Shown one piece after another: positions 1 through 6,545 of a DNA stretch of 19,334 bases. Source of the stretch: CAXSEF01 sp964236695 (lineage in GTDB: Bacteria; Pseudomonadota; Alphaproteobacteria; Acetobacterales; Acetobacteraceae); NCBI GenBank assembly GCA_964236695.1, contig CAXSFU010000058.1:1-19334 (forward strand). The letters are read 5' to 3'. Each line of letters starts with the position of its first letter. Position 1 is the stretch's first letter. Under the pieces are notes generated by a model. It saw only the letters and a program-made list of their open reading frames with translations. It was not told where the DNA came from and made no database searches. A program made the translations under genes and the position numbers.

Positions 1-36
1 TGAAGGTCACAGGTTCAAATCCTGTCCCCGCAACCA
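1..36 (+). tRNA. tRNA-fMet (3' part only)
   Basis: The first 36 bases are the 3' end of a tRNA gene that begins before the window. The T arm is complete (stem ACAGG/CCTGT around the loop TTCAAAT). It is followed by the acceptor strand CCCCGCA, discriminator A and an encoded CCA that ends at 36. The acceptor would pair with a 5' TGCGGGG or CGCGGGG. The stretch matches my memory of the 3' end of alphaproteobacterial initiator tRNA (anticodon CAU), whose anticodon arm ends in CCTGAAGGTC. The anticodon itself is outside the window, so the isotype is inferred. Confidence 0.8.
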
Positions 37-71
37 GATCACCCAAATAGCCATATAGTGCCGGTGGGTCG

Positions 72-77
72 TATAAA
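72..77 (+). promoter_or_regulatory. Candidate -10 box (TATAAA) upstream of mobB
   Basis: The 83 bases between the tRNA and mobB are AT-rich compared with everything else here and contain TATAAA at 72-77, five of six matches to the sigma-70 -10 consensus, 42 bases before the mobB ATG. No convincing -35 box lies 16-18 bases upstream, so this is a weak promoter call. It would make mobBA independent of the tRNA transcript. Confidence 0.3.
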
Positions 78-119
78 GAAACATACCAGGAACTTCAGAC
101 GTCCAAGACAAATCGAGTC

Positions 120-641
120 ATGAAGCTCGTAGGCCTGTGCGGCTGGAGCGGTGCCGGCAAAACCAGCCTTATTGCTCGTCTGATTCCTGACATCAACGCC
201 CGCGGCTATAGCGTGTCCACGATCAAGCATGCTCACCACGGCTTCGATATCGACAAGCCGGGCAAGGACAGTTACGTCCACCGAGACGCTGGGGCGTGCG
301 AGGTGCTCGTGGCCTCGTCTCGGCGTTGGGCCCTGATGCATGAACTGCGCGACGAGGCAGAACCTGCCTTGTCCGAACTCCTTTCGGTTCTGTCCGTTGT
401 TGATCTCGTTCTGGTCGAAGGCTTCAAGCGCGACAACCATCCCAAGGTCGAGGTCCATCGTCCCTCGCTCGGCAAGCCGTTGCTGCAACCCGGTGATCCC
501 TGCATCCGGGCAGTCGCCAGCGACGGACAGCCGGAAATCTCTGTTCCGTTGCTCGACCTGAACGACCCGCCTGCCGTGGCAGATTTCCTGCTGAGGATCG
601 CTATGCCGGTTGCCGAATTCCGAGCCGGCCCACTGGCCTGA
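120..641 (+). CDS. mobB: MobB, molybdopterin-guanine dinucleotide biosynthesis adaptor (GTP-binding)
   Basis: This 173-residue protein has the MobB P-loop GWSGAGKTS at residues 8-16 near the N-terminus. The following features also fit the family: TIKHAHHGFDIDKPGKDS, the HRDAG segment and LVLVEGFK around residue 100. MobB is a GTP-binding helper of MobA in attaching GMP to Mo-molybdopterin, the cofactor form used by DMSO-reductase family enzymes; it is not essential in E. coli. Length is normal for the family. The ATG at 120 gives a start eight residues before the P-loop, as expected; the ribosome-binding site is weak. It overlaps mobA by 32 bases, so the two form one unit. Base composition is unusual for this window: three 60-base lines counted by hand (121, 181 and 361) give 62, 57 and 52 percent GC, against about 78 percent in line 6961. 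This suggests different ancestry or weaker codon selection. Confidence 0.93.
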   Translation: MKLVGLCGWSGAGKTSLIARLIPDINARGYSVSTIKHAHHGFDIDKPGKDSYVHRDAGACEVLVASSRRWALMHELRDEAEPALSELLSVLSVVDLVLVEGFKRDNHPKVEVHRPSLGKPLLQPGDPCIRAVASDGQPEISVPLLDLNDPPAVADFLLRIAMPVAEFRAGPLA

Positions 642-1257
642 CGTGGTTCGCTCCGTTCTTCTGGTGCTGGCGGGTGGACGGGGAACCCGTCTTGGCGGCG
701 GCGCCAAGCCCTTGCGCGACCTGTGCGGCAGGTCGTTGCTGGCGCATGTTCTGTTCCGGCTCGACCACCCGCGCGATGCCACCATCCTGAGCGTCAATGC
801 GGACCAGGAAAGCTATCTCCCATTCGGCATGCCCTTGCTCGCCGACACGGTCGCCGGGTGGCCGGGGCCGCTTGCGGGCGTTCTGGCCGGGCTCGAGTGG
901 CTGGCCGGCCACGAGCCGGACGCCGACCTGCTTGTGGCGCCTGTCGACACTCCCTTCCTGCCAGTCGATCTGCTTGCCCGTCTGCGCGAGGCAAGGGCGT
1001 CAGCAGGAGCAGAACTGGCCTGTGCCGGTTCGGGCGGGCGGCTGCATCCTGCCGCGGGCCTGTGGCGTGCCGAGCATGCCGACGTGGTGTGCCATGCGCT
1101 CGCGTCGGGCGAACGACGTCTGGGCAGGGTCATGCAGGCGAGCGGGCTCGCCGTCGCCGAGTTCGATGTCCAACCCTTCGACCCGTTCCTCAACGTCAAC
1201 ACGCCGGAGGACCTCGTCCGGGCGGAGGCGCTCTGCCAGGGGCCGGGGCGGGGGTAG
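610..1257 (+). CDS. mobA: MobA, molybdenum cofactor guanylyltransferase
   Basis: MobA transfers GMP from GTP to Mo-molybdopterin, giving the MGD cofactor in the cytoplasm. The 215-residue protein shows the nucleotidyltransferase signature LAGGRGTRLGGGAKPLR (about residues 20-36), GPLAG at 86-90, the metal-binding Asp in APVDTPF (D113) and a C-terminal NVNTPEDL. The LAGG plus GG pattern is the guanylyl (MobA) type rather than the AAG pattern of cytidylyl enzymes. The family usually has D-K where this protein has A-K (residues 32-33), a small deviation. Start choice is uncertain. TTG at 610 has a GAGGA 12 bases upstream and overlaps mobB. GTG at 643, right after the mobB stop, would give a 204-residue protein that starts closer to the usual family N-terminus but has no visible ribosome-binding site. 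Convergent with the next gene; no convincing terminator in the 94 bases between. Confidence 0.92.
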   Translation: MPNSEPAHWPDVVRSVLLVLAGGRGTRLGGGAKPLRDLCGRSLLAHVLFRLDHPRDATILSVNADQESYLPFGMPLLADTVAGWPGPLAGVLAGLEWLAGHEPDADLLVAPVDTPFLPVDLLARLREARASAGAELACAGSGGRLHPAAGLWRAEHADVVCHALASGERRLGRVMQASGLAVAEFDVQPFDPFLNVNTPEDLVRAEALCQGPGRG

Positions 1258-1351
1258 CGCCACCATCTTCGGATGACGCCGGTGACCAGTCCCCGGCACC
1301 TGCTTTCACATCAGGTTGGCGTGGCGGGCCCGGGCGCGGAGGCAATGCCTG

Positions 1352-2341
1352 CTACCCGTAGCATCCCGCCACGCGTGCCCGCTCGCGCACCAGCGCCAGC
1401 ACGGCGCGGCACGCCGGCATCGCCTGTCCGACCACCTCGCCCAGCTCCACCACGGCGCCGAGCAGCGCGTCGATCTCCATCGGCCGCCCGCGCTCCAGGT
1501 CCTGGAGCATCGAGGTCTTGTGCACGCCGACCTCGGCCGCGCCGTCGATCCGCTTGTCCACGGAGATGCCGAACCGGATGCCGAGCGCCTCGGCGACCGC
1601 CTGGCCCTCGACCATCATCGCCCGCGCCGTCGCCCTCAGGTCGGGCTGGCCCGCGAGCCGGTCGAGCGTGCTGCCGGTCAGCGCGGACAGCGGGTTGAAG
1701 GCCAGGTTGCCCCACAGCTTGACCCAGATCTCGTCGCGGATCCTCGGGCGCACCGGCGCCTTGAGGCCGGCGGCGATCAGCAGCTGCGACAGGGTGGCGG
1801 CGCGTTCGGAGCGGCTGCCGTCGGGCTCGCCGAGGCTGAAGCGGTCGCCGTAGGTGTGCTCGATGACGCCGGGCTCCGTGACCTCGGCGGCGGGGTAGAC
1901 GATGGAGCCGAGGACCTGCGCGGGCGGCAGCAGGCGCAGCAGCGCGCCGCCGGGATCGACGCTTTCCACGTGGCGGCCGCGGTGCTCGCCGTCCAAGCCG
2001 TGGAAATACCAGTAGGGGATGCCGTTGATCCCGGTCACCAGCGTGGAGTCCGGCCCCATCAGGCGAGCGATCTGCGGTGCGGCGCCGGGCAGGGAGTGGG
2101 CCTTCAGCGTGACGAACACGTAGTCCTGCACACCGGCCTCGCCGGCGTCGGCCACGCAGCGCGGGCGTGCGACGAGGGTGTCGGTGCCGGCCTCTGTGCG
2201 GCTGTGCACTGTCACGCCGCGCTCCTGCATCGCGGCGAGGTGCGGGCCGCGCGCCACGAAGGTCACGTCGACCCCGGAAGCCGACAGCTTGGCGCCGAGC
2301 AGCCCGCCGATCGCGCCGGCGCCGAACACCGCGACCTTCAC
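1352..2341 (-). CDS. 2-dehydropantoate 2-reductase family protein (PanE/ApbA-like)
   Basis: The 329-residue protein starts with MKVAVFGAGAIGG, the Rossmann dinucleotide-binding motif (GAGAIGG at 7-13). It carries the family catalytic residues: K80 in VTLKAH, N106 in GINGIPY, K208 in the segment WVKLWGNLAFNPLSALTG, and E289 in MEIDALLG near the C-terminus. Known PanE reduces ketopantoate to pantoate with NADPH in pantothenate synthesis, but this family includes many paralogues acting on other 2-oxo acids, so the substrate is not proven. The GTG start at 2341 is fixed by a four-base GTGA overlap with the stop of the upstream CoA ligase, so the two are probably translationally coupled. The reading frame stays open far upstream, but that part is a shadow of the ligase. 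That coupling hints at a shared pathway rather than housekeeping pantothenate synthesis. Confidence 0.88.
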   Translation of the reverse strand: MKVAVFGAGAIGGLLGAKLSASGVDVTFVARGPHLAAMQERGVTVHSRTEAGTDTLVARPRCVADAGEAGVQDYVFVTLKAHSLPGAAPQIARLMGPDSTLVTGINGIPYWYFHGLDGEHRGRHVESVDPGGALLRLLPPAQVLGSIVYPAAEVTEPGVIEHTYGDRFSLGEPDGSRSERAATLSQLLIAAGLKAPVRPRIRDEIWVKLWGNLAFNPLSALTGSTLDRLAGQPDLRATARAMMVEGQAVAEALGIRFGISVDKRIDGAAEVGVHKTSMLQDLERGRPMEIDALLGAVVELGEVVGQAMPACRAVLALVRERARVAGCYG

Positions 2342-3864
2342 GCGGTGACGCCCAGGCGCTCGGCCAGGCCGATGCGCTGCAGCTTGCCGGTGGCGCCCTT
2401 GGGAATTTCGTCGAGGAACACGATGCGGCGGGGCACCTTGAAGTTGGCGAGGCGGGCGGTGGCGAACTCGCGCAGGGCGGCCTCGTCGACGCTGTGGCCG
2501 TCGCGCAGCACCACGGCGGCGCCGACCTCCTCGCCGAGCTTGGGGTGCGGCACCGCGAAGGTCACGACCTGGGCCACGGCGGGGTGGTCCATCAGCACGG
2601 TGTCGACCTCGAGCGGGCTGACCTTCTCGCCGCCTCGGTTGATGATCTCCTTGAGCCGGCCGGTCAGGCGCAGGTAGCCGTGCTCGTCGATCGTGCCCTC
2701 GTCGCCGGTGCGGAACCAGCCGTCGGTGAAGGCCTTGGCGTTGGCGTCGGGGTTGTTCTCGTAGCCCGCGGTGACGTTGCGGCCGCGGATGACGATCTCG
2801 CCGAGTCCTCCCGGGGGCTGGAGGGTGTCGTCGTCGGCCATGATGGCGACCTCGGGGCCGGCGGCGAGGCCCACGGAGCCGGCGTGGCGCGCGCGCGGCG
2901 GCAGCGGGTTGGACGCCATCTGGTGGGAGGCCTCGGTCATGCCGTACGCCTCCAGGACGGGGGCGTGAAAGGTGTCCTCGAGCGCGGCCATCACCTGCGG
3001 CGGCAGCGACGCAGAGGAGGAGCGCACGAAACGCAGGCGGCTGCCGGCGATCGCCTCGGCGTTGCGTGCGGCGCGCTCCAGAATCGTCTGGTGCATGGTC
3101 GGCACCGCCGTGTACCAGCTCGGCTTCGTGGCCGCGAGCCAGGCGAAGAAGCGGAAGGCGTTGAACCCCGGCGTGCACACCACCGAGGCGCCCGCGGACA
3201 GCGAGGACAGCGTGGCCGCGATCAACCCGTGGATGTGGAACAGCGGCATGATGTTGAGGCACACGTCGTCCGGGGTCAGCGCCAGGGTGGTGGCGATGTG
3301 GTGCGCGGAAGCGGTGACGTTGGCCTGGGTCAGCGGCACGATCTTCGGCCGCGACGTGGTGCCCGAGGTGTGCAGCACCAGGGCGACGTCGTCGGCCTGG
3401 GCGGGGCCGGGGTGGGCCGCCATGCCGGACAGGGGCGAGGCGGGCTGCAGGGTGAAGGAGCCGGCCAGCTCGCCGGGAACCAGCTCGACAAGGGGTACGC
3501 CGGCGCGCGCCGCGGCGTCGCGGGCCGGGGTTTCCGCACCCGCCAGCACCAGCATCGCACGCGGCCTGAGGTCGAACAGGTAGAAGTCCAGCTCGTCCGG
3601 CTTGTAGGCGGGGTTGAGCGGCGCAGTGGTCGCGGCCGCCGCCACGCAGACGAAGGCGGCGGCCATCTCCGGCCCGTTGGGCAGCACGATCGCGATCCGG
3701 TCGCCGCGGCCGATCCCCATGGCGTTGAGCGAGGCGAGCGTGGCGTCGGCCAGAGCGCGCAGCCCGGCGTAGGTCAGGGGCGTGCGGTCCGGGGCGCCGA
3801 TCGCAGCGGCCTCGTCGGCGCCTGCGCGCAGCAGGGCGTGCACGGTGTCGGCCGGGTATTCCAT
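2338..3864 (-). CDS. Acyl-CoA synthetase, probable oxalate--CoA ligase (AAE3/Pcs60 type)
   Basis: The 508-residue protein is an adenylate-forming ligase that activates a carboxylic acid with ATP and joins it to CoA. Motifs in order: HTSGTTSRPK (165-174, phosphate-binding loop), YGMTE (307-311), TGD (386-388), GRLKEIINRGGEKVSP (402-417), and the C-terminal catalytic lysine in ATGKLQR (K494). The segments LNPAYKPDELDFYL and YGMTEASHQMASNPLPP resemble plant AAE3 and yeast Pcs60, which are oxalyl-CoA synthetases, as I remember them; substrate assignment rests on that resemblance. ATG at 3864 is chosen because GAGGGA lies seven bases upstream; an open frame continues 40 residues further but looks non-coding. 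Its stop overlaps the start of the PanE-family gene. No oxalyl-CoA decarboxylase or formyl-CoA transferase is in the window, so an oxalate pathway cannot be confirmed. Confidence 0.88.
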   Translation of the reverse strand: MEYPADTVHALLRAGADEAAAIGAPDRTPLTYAGLRALADATLASLNAMGIGRGDRIAIVLPNGPEMAAAFVCVAAAATTAPLNPAYKPDELDFYLFDLRPRAMLVLAGAETPARDAAARAGVPLVELVPGELAGSFTLQPASPLSGMAAHPGPAQADDVALVLHTSGTTSRPKIVPLTQANVTASAHHIATTLALTPDDVCLNIMPLFHIHGLIAATLSSLSAGASVVCTPGFNAFRFFAWLAATKPSWYTAVPTMHQTILERAARNAEAIAGSRLRFVRSSSASLPPQVMAALEDTFHAPVLEAYGMTEASHQMASNPLPPRARHAGSVGLAAGPEVAIMADDDTLQPPGGLGEIVIRGRNVTAGYENNPDANAKAFTDGWFRTGDEGTIDEHGYLRLTGRLKEIINRGGEKVSPLEVDTVLMDHPAVAQVVTFAVPHPKLGEEVGAAVVLRDGHSVDEAALREFATARLANFKVPRRIVFLDEIPKGATGKLQRIGLAERLGVTA

Positions 3865-3954
3865 GGTCGTGTCCCTCGCTGTCCCACGCGGTCTAGCAAC
3901 GGTCCCGCGGCGTGACCAGGGGGCCGGCTTTCGGGACGGGTGGGAAGGGCAGGA

Positions 3955-4076
3955 AGCAAGGCTGGGCTCTGCCCAGACGCGCAAAGGGCCGTGAGGCCCT
4001 TTGATCCCTATCCTTAAGTAATGGATTCCAAAGGCTCGCCTTTGGCGGGGTCCAGGGGCAGAGCCCCGGCCTTGCT
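3955..4076. repeat. Dispersed palindromic repeat, copy A (two arms)
   Basis: This is a full two-armed copy of the repeat family. The left arm has hairpins CTGGGC/GCCCAG (3962-3976) and AAAGGGCC/GGCCCTTT (3983-4002). The centre is CCTTAAGTAATGG. The right arm has CCAAAGG/CCTTTGG (4028-4045) and GGGGC/GCCCC (4055-4067), followed by GGCCTTGC. The arms are inverted relative to each other, but this copy has diverged more in its left arm. It lies four bases past the stop of the CHAP gene and upstream of the CoA ligase, so on the minus strand it could end ligase-independent transcription from further upstream or protect the CHAP mRNA 3' end; there is no T tract. Confidence 0.88.
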
Positions 4077-4080
4077 GCCT

Positions 4081-4806
4081 TCAGCGCTGCCCGTAGGTGA
4101 GGTCGAGCGCGCGGCCAGGGGCCTCGGCGACCTCGTAGGACGCGGGCGCCGCCTGGCGGGACGGCGTCTCCAGCGAGACCAGGCGCGGCGTCACCGCCTC
4201 TGCGGTGCGCTCGCCGCCGGCGGGGCGGGCGTAGATGAAGCCGTGCGTCGGGTAGATGGCGCCGTAGGTGCCGGTGTGGCCGACCTCGACCCGCACCGCG
4301 CTCCAGTCGTTGTTCTCGCTGACGTCGATCACCGACATGGCGTGGCTGATGCCGCGGCTGCCCCAGTGGGAGTGGTCGATCTCGATGGTGCGGCTGTTGA
4401 GCACGTCGCTCACCACGGCGACGTGGCCGAGGCGCATGTGGCCGTTGGCGCGGAAGCTGAGCACGCTGCCGGCTTCCGGGCGCAGGCCGCGGGCGTAGAC
4501 GCCTTCGGCGTTGTCCCACCAGTTCACGGCGTTGCCTGTCAGCTCGATGCCGGAGTCCTCGCGGGCGAATGCCACGCACTGCAGCACCGCGCCGCCGCCG
4601 GCGTAGCGGCGGAAGCGGCTGTGCCCGGTGTGGAACCAGGCCACGGGGCGTGCCTCGCGCATCCCGTAGTCGTAGCCGCCGCGGCGGGCATGGGAGCTCT
4701 GGCCGGCGTGGGCGTGGCGGCCTCTGGCCTGCGCCGCTGCCGGAAGCGCGAGCGCAACCGCGGAGCAGAGCAGCAGGAGGCGAGCGCCGGAGCCGGTAAG
4801 CCGCAT
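4081..4806 (-). CDS. Secreted CHAP-domain protein (putative amidase/peptidoglycan hydrolase)
   Basis: The 241-residue protein begins with a signal peptide: a short charged N-terminus, the hydrophobic run LLLLCSAVALALPAAA, and a likely cleavage after AQA (residue 27). The mature part carries a CHAP (Cys-His amidohydrolase/peptidase) domain with the nucleophile in LQCVAFARE (C77) and the partner in LGHVAVVSDV (H128); the following IDHSHWGSRG is also typical of CHAP domains. The family cleaves peptidoglycan peptide or amide bonds, so action in the periplasm on the cell wall is likely but the bond is unknown. The C-terminal 50 residues show no domain I recognise. ATG at 4806 has AAGGG upstream. 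The 268 bases before it (4807-5074) contain no gene and no promoter I would defend. Confidence 0.85.
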   Translation of the reverse strand: MRLTGSGARLLLLCSAVALALPAAAQARGRHAHAGQSSHARRGGYDYGMREARPVAWFHTGHSRFRRYAGGGAVLQCVAFAREDSGIELTGNAVNWWDNAEGVYARGLRPEAGSVLSFRANGHMRLGHVAVVSDVLNSRTIEIDHSHWGSRGISHAMSVIDVSENNDWSAVRVEVGHTGTYGAIYPTHGFIYARPAGGERTAEAVTPRLVSLETPSRQAAPASYEVAEAPGRALDLTYGQR

Positions 4807-5074
4807 GAGCCAAACCCTTTTTGCCGTTCGTACTGCCCCCGGTTAGCCACCGGTTTCCGGCGGAGGCAAGCGGCAGGGTCACGGAATCGCGAGGCTGGGC
4901 AAAGTTCACCAAAATGCCCTGTGGACGGATGCAGTTTCAAGGAACTGAATCCTATCCGGCGCGGTTGCGAAGGGTGTTGTCCGGTGAAGACGCGGCAAGA
5001 ACCGGTCGTGCCTCCCGGGCAACACTGTGCCTAGCACGCCACCACACCCGGTGGGAAGGGCCTGGACTCGCGTT

Positions 5075-5425
5075 CTACTTGCAAGTGGTGACCATGATCT
5101 CGACCAGATAGCGTGGGTCGGCCATCTCCGCCTGCACGCAGGCGCGCGCGGGCGCCAGGCCCTGCGGCAGCCAGCGGCTCCAGACGGCGTTCATCGCCTC
5201 TCGGTCGGCCATGCTCTTCAGCCAGATCTGGGCCTGGAGCAGGCGGGTGTTGTCGGTGCCGTGGCGCTCCAGCAGGGCGTCGATCTGCGCCAGCACCTCC
5301 TCGGTTTGTCCGGTGATGTCCTTCGACAGGTCCTGCGCCACGCAGCCCTGGGTGAACACGAAGCCGTGGTACTCGACGGCTGCGGACAGCACGGGGCCGG
5401 CCTCCGTGCGAACGATCCTGGTCAC
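5075..5425 (-). CDS. RidA family protein (YjgF/YER057c/UK114)
   Basis: The 116-residue protein fits the RidA family in length and pattern: LSAAVEYHGFVFTQGCVAQD near the N-terminus, QTEEVLAQIDALL in the middle, and ARACVQAEMADPRYLVEIMVTT near the end. The arginine in ARACVQAE corresponds by position to the conserved arginine that binds the carboxylate of 2-imino acids in true RidA enzymes. RidA deaminates reactive enamine/imine intermediates released by PLP enzymes; this protein looks like one of the more divergent subgroups, whose substrates are mostly unknown. The GTG start at 5425 is set by AGGAG six bases upstream. The frame stays open upstream but is a shadow of the lipoprotein gene. It is transcribed in the same direction as the upstream lipoprotein gene with a 100-base gap. 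Confidence 0.85.
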   Translation of the reverse strand: MTRIVRTEAGPVLSAAVEYHGFVFTQGCVAQDLSKDITGQTEEVLAQIDALLERHGTDNTRLLQAQIWLKSMADREAMNAVWSRWLPQGLAPARACVQAEMADPRYLVEIMVTTCK

Positions 5426-5525
5426 GGCGAACTCCTGGGAAGGGTGGGGCGGCGGCTTGTGCCTGCTCCGACGTGGTGGGGTGCCACGCGGACCGGCCTG
5501 TGTGGTGCGCGGGGCGCGCGGCGCG

Positions 5526-5933
5526 TCAGGGCTGGTAGGAAGGGTCCATCTGCGGGGAAGTCGCTCCGCTGACGGCGGGCTCGGCGCCGTTGGCGCCGCG
5601 GCTGCGCAGGCAGGCATCGAAGTCGCTGGAGCGGCCGTAGAGCTGGGGCAGGCCCTGCGAGGTGACCCCGATCGTGCCGGACGAGGAGAACGGCGAGTCG
5701 CGCTGGCTGCGCTCGGACAGCAGGCTGCGGTTCTGCTGCAGGTAGGTCCGGTCCGCGTCCAGCTTGCACGCGGCCGTCGCGCGCTGCTCCGCGGTGCTTG
5801 GCTTGGGTCCGCCGAAGGCGCAGCCCGCCAGCACCGCGAGTGCCAGCGCCAGCCGCCCGGCTGCCGCCGCGGCACGGCCGGCACCGCGGGGCGGGGCGCC
5901 ACGCTGGGCGGGGTCGGGCCGGGGGTGGGTCAT
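5526..5933 (-). CDS. Putative lipoprotein of unknown function
   Basis: The 135-residue protein has a lipoprotein signal: a hydrophobic run LALALAVLAGCAF with lipobox LAGC, so C38 would be the lipidated cysteine. The stretch before the hydrophobic run is unusually long (about 26 residues, Arg/Pro/Ala rich), so a later start is possible, but there is no other ATG in frame before the lipobox. The mature part (about 97 residues) is polar, with DADRTYLQQNRSLLSERSQRD and two cysteines, and matches no family I know. The ATG at 5933 forms an ATGA overlap with the stop of the gene upstream, which supports both the start and co-expression. It would be anchored to the inner or outer membrane facing the periplasm. 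Confidence 0.7.
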   Translation of the reverse strand: MTHPRPDPAQRGAPPRGAGRAAAAAGRLALALAVLAGCAFGGPKPSTAEQRATAACKLDADRTYLQQNRSLLSERSQRDSPFSSSGTIGVTSQGLPQLYGRSSDFDACLRSRGANGAEPAVSGATSPQMDPSYQP

Positions 5934-6445
5934 GCGTGCGCTCCGGGGGAGGATGGGTCGCCGAAGCGGGGCAGGTGGGACAGGCGGGCGCGCAGGCCCG
6001 GCTCGTCGAGGCGCAGGTCAGGGGTCAGCGGCACCGCGCCGGCCGCGCTGAGCAGGGCCGGGTGCGGGCCGGCGCCGATCGCCGCCCGCCCGCCGGCCCA
6101 GGCCGCGCGTCCCAGCAGCTCGACCAGCGCCAGCAGCCGCAGGCACAGCGACAGGCCGTAGCTGTGCCCCATGCCGACCGTCTGGTCGACGGCGCGGGCC
6201 CAGCAGCAGGCGTCGGGGTCGCTCAGGGTCAGGTCGACGCACTCGCCGCCGCGGCCGCGGAAGCGGAACACCCTGGCCTGGCCCGGTCGGGCCGCGCGGG
6301 CCAGCGCGCCGGCAGCGGCCCACGCCGCCTCCAGGTCGCGGCCGCGCACCGGGGGCAGCTCCTCCGGCGGCAGGTCCACGAGGTAGGTCAGGACGCCGTC
6401 GGCGGTGGCACGGACCTGGACGGCGGAGCGGGGCAGGGTGCGCAT
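5930..6445 (-). CDS. Conserved-looking protein of unknown function
   Basis: I do not recognise this 171-residue protein. It starts MRTLPRSAVQVRATADG, followed by a segment that reads like a small alpha/beta domain (VLTYLVDLPPEEL, then an Ala-rich helix, then ARVFRFRGRGGECVDLTLSD), and an Ala/Leu-rich helical part (GLSLCLRLLALVELLGRAAWAGG). There is no signal peptide. ATG at 6445 was chosen because the frame upstream of it runs into the repeat fragment and the end of the fusion gene; no good ribosome-binding site is visible. Its stop overlaps the lipoprotein start (ATGA), so the two are probably one unit. It lies 100 bases downstream of the molybdenum-cofactor fusion gene on the same strand and may be read through from it. 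Confidence 0.6.
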   Translation of the reverse strand: MRTLPRSAVQVRATADGVLTYLVDLPPEELPPVRGRDLEAAWAAAGALARAARPGQARVFRFRGRGGECVDLTLSDPDACCWARAVDQTVGMGHSYGLSLCLRLLALVELLGRAAWAGGRAAIGAGPHPALLSAAGAVPLTPDLRLDEPGLRARLSHLPRFGDPSSPGAHA

Positions 6446-6508
6446 GGAGCCGCGGAATATGGACGAGGCGGGGCGGCGGCGCCACAGGCTGGTGGTGCCT
6501 CGGTGAGG

Positions 6509-6533
6509 AAGGCCAGGGCAGAACCCTGGCCTT
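6509..6533. repeat. Short fragment of the dispersed palindromic repeat, copy F
   Basis: A perfect ten-base stem AAGGCCAGGG/CCCTGGCCTT with loop CAGAA corresponds to the outer hairpin of the repeat arms (compare GGCCAGGGGC... in copies B and C). It sits 12 bases past the stop of the MoeA/MocA-like fusion gene on the minus strand. It could act as a transcription end or mRNA 3' end barrier; there is no T tract. Confidence 0.7.
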
Positions 6534-6545
6534 GGCTTCCTCCTG

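Noticed and set aside
1..36. Attachment site duplication of the tRNA 3' end
   Set aside because: I looked for a second copy of the CAGGTTCAAATCCTG segment downstream and found none in the window; no integrase gene is present either.
1258..1351. Terminator between convergent mobA and the PanE-family gene
   Set aside because: Only a five-base stem (GCCGG/CCGGC) without a T tract is visible, too weak to call.
2342..3262. N-terminal extension of the PanE-family gene
   Set aside because: The frame stays open upstream of GTG 2341, but that part is an out-of-frame copy of the CoA ligase; the Rossmann motif and the GTGA overlap fix the start at 2341.
2167..3915. 582-codon open frame on the + strand
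   Set aside because: It lies opposite the CoA ligase and the start of the PanE-family gene. Its product is Gly/Arg/His/Val rich without domains, as expected for an antisense frame in GC-rich codons.
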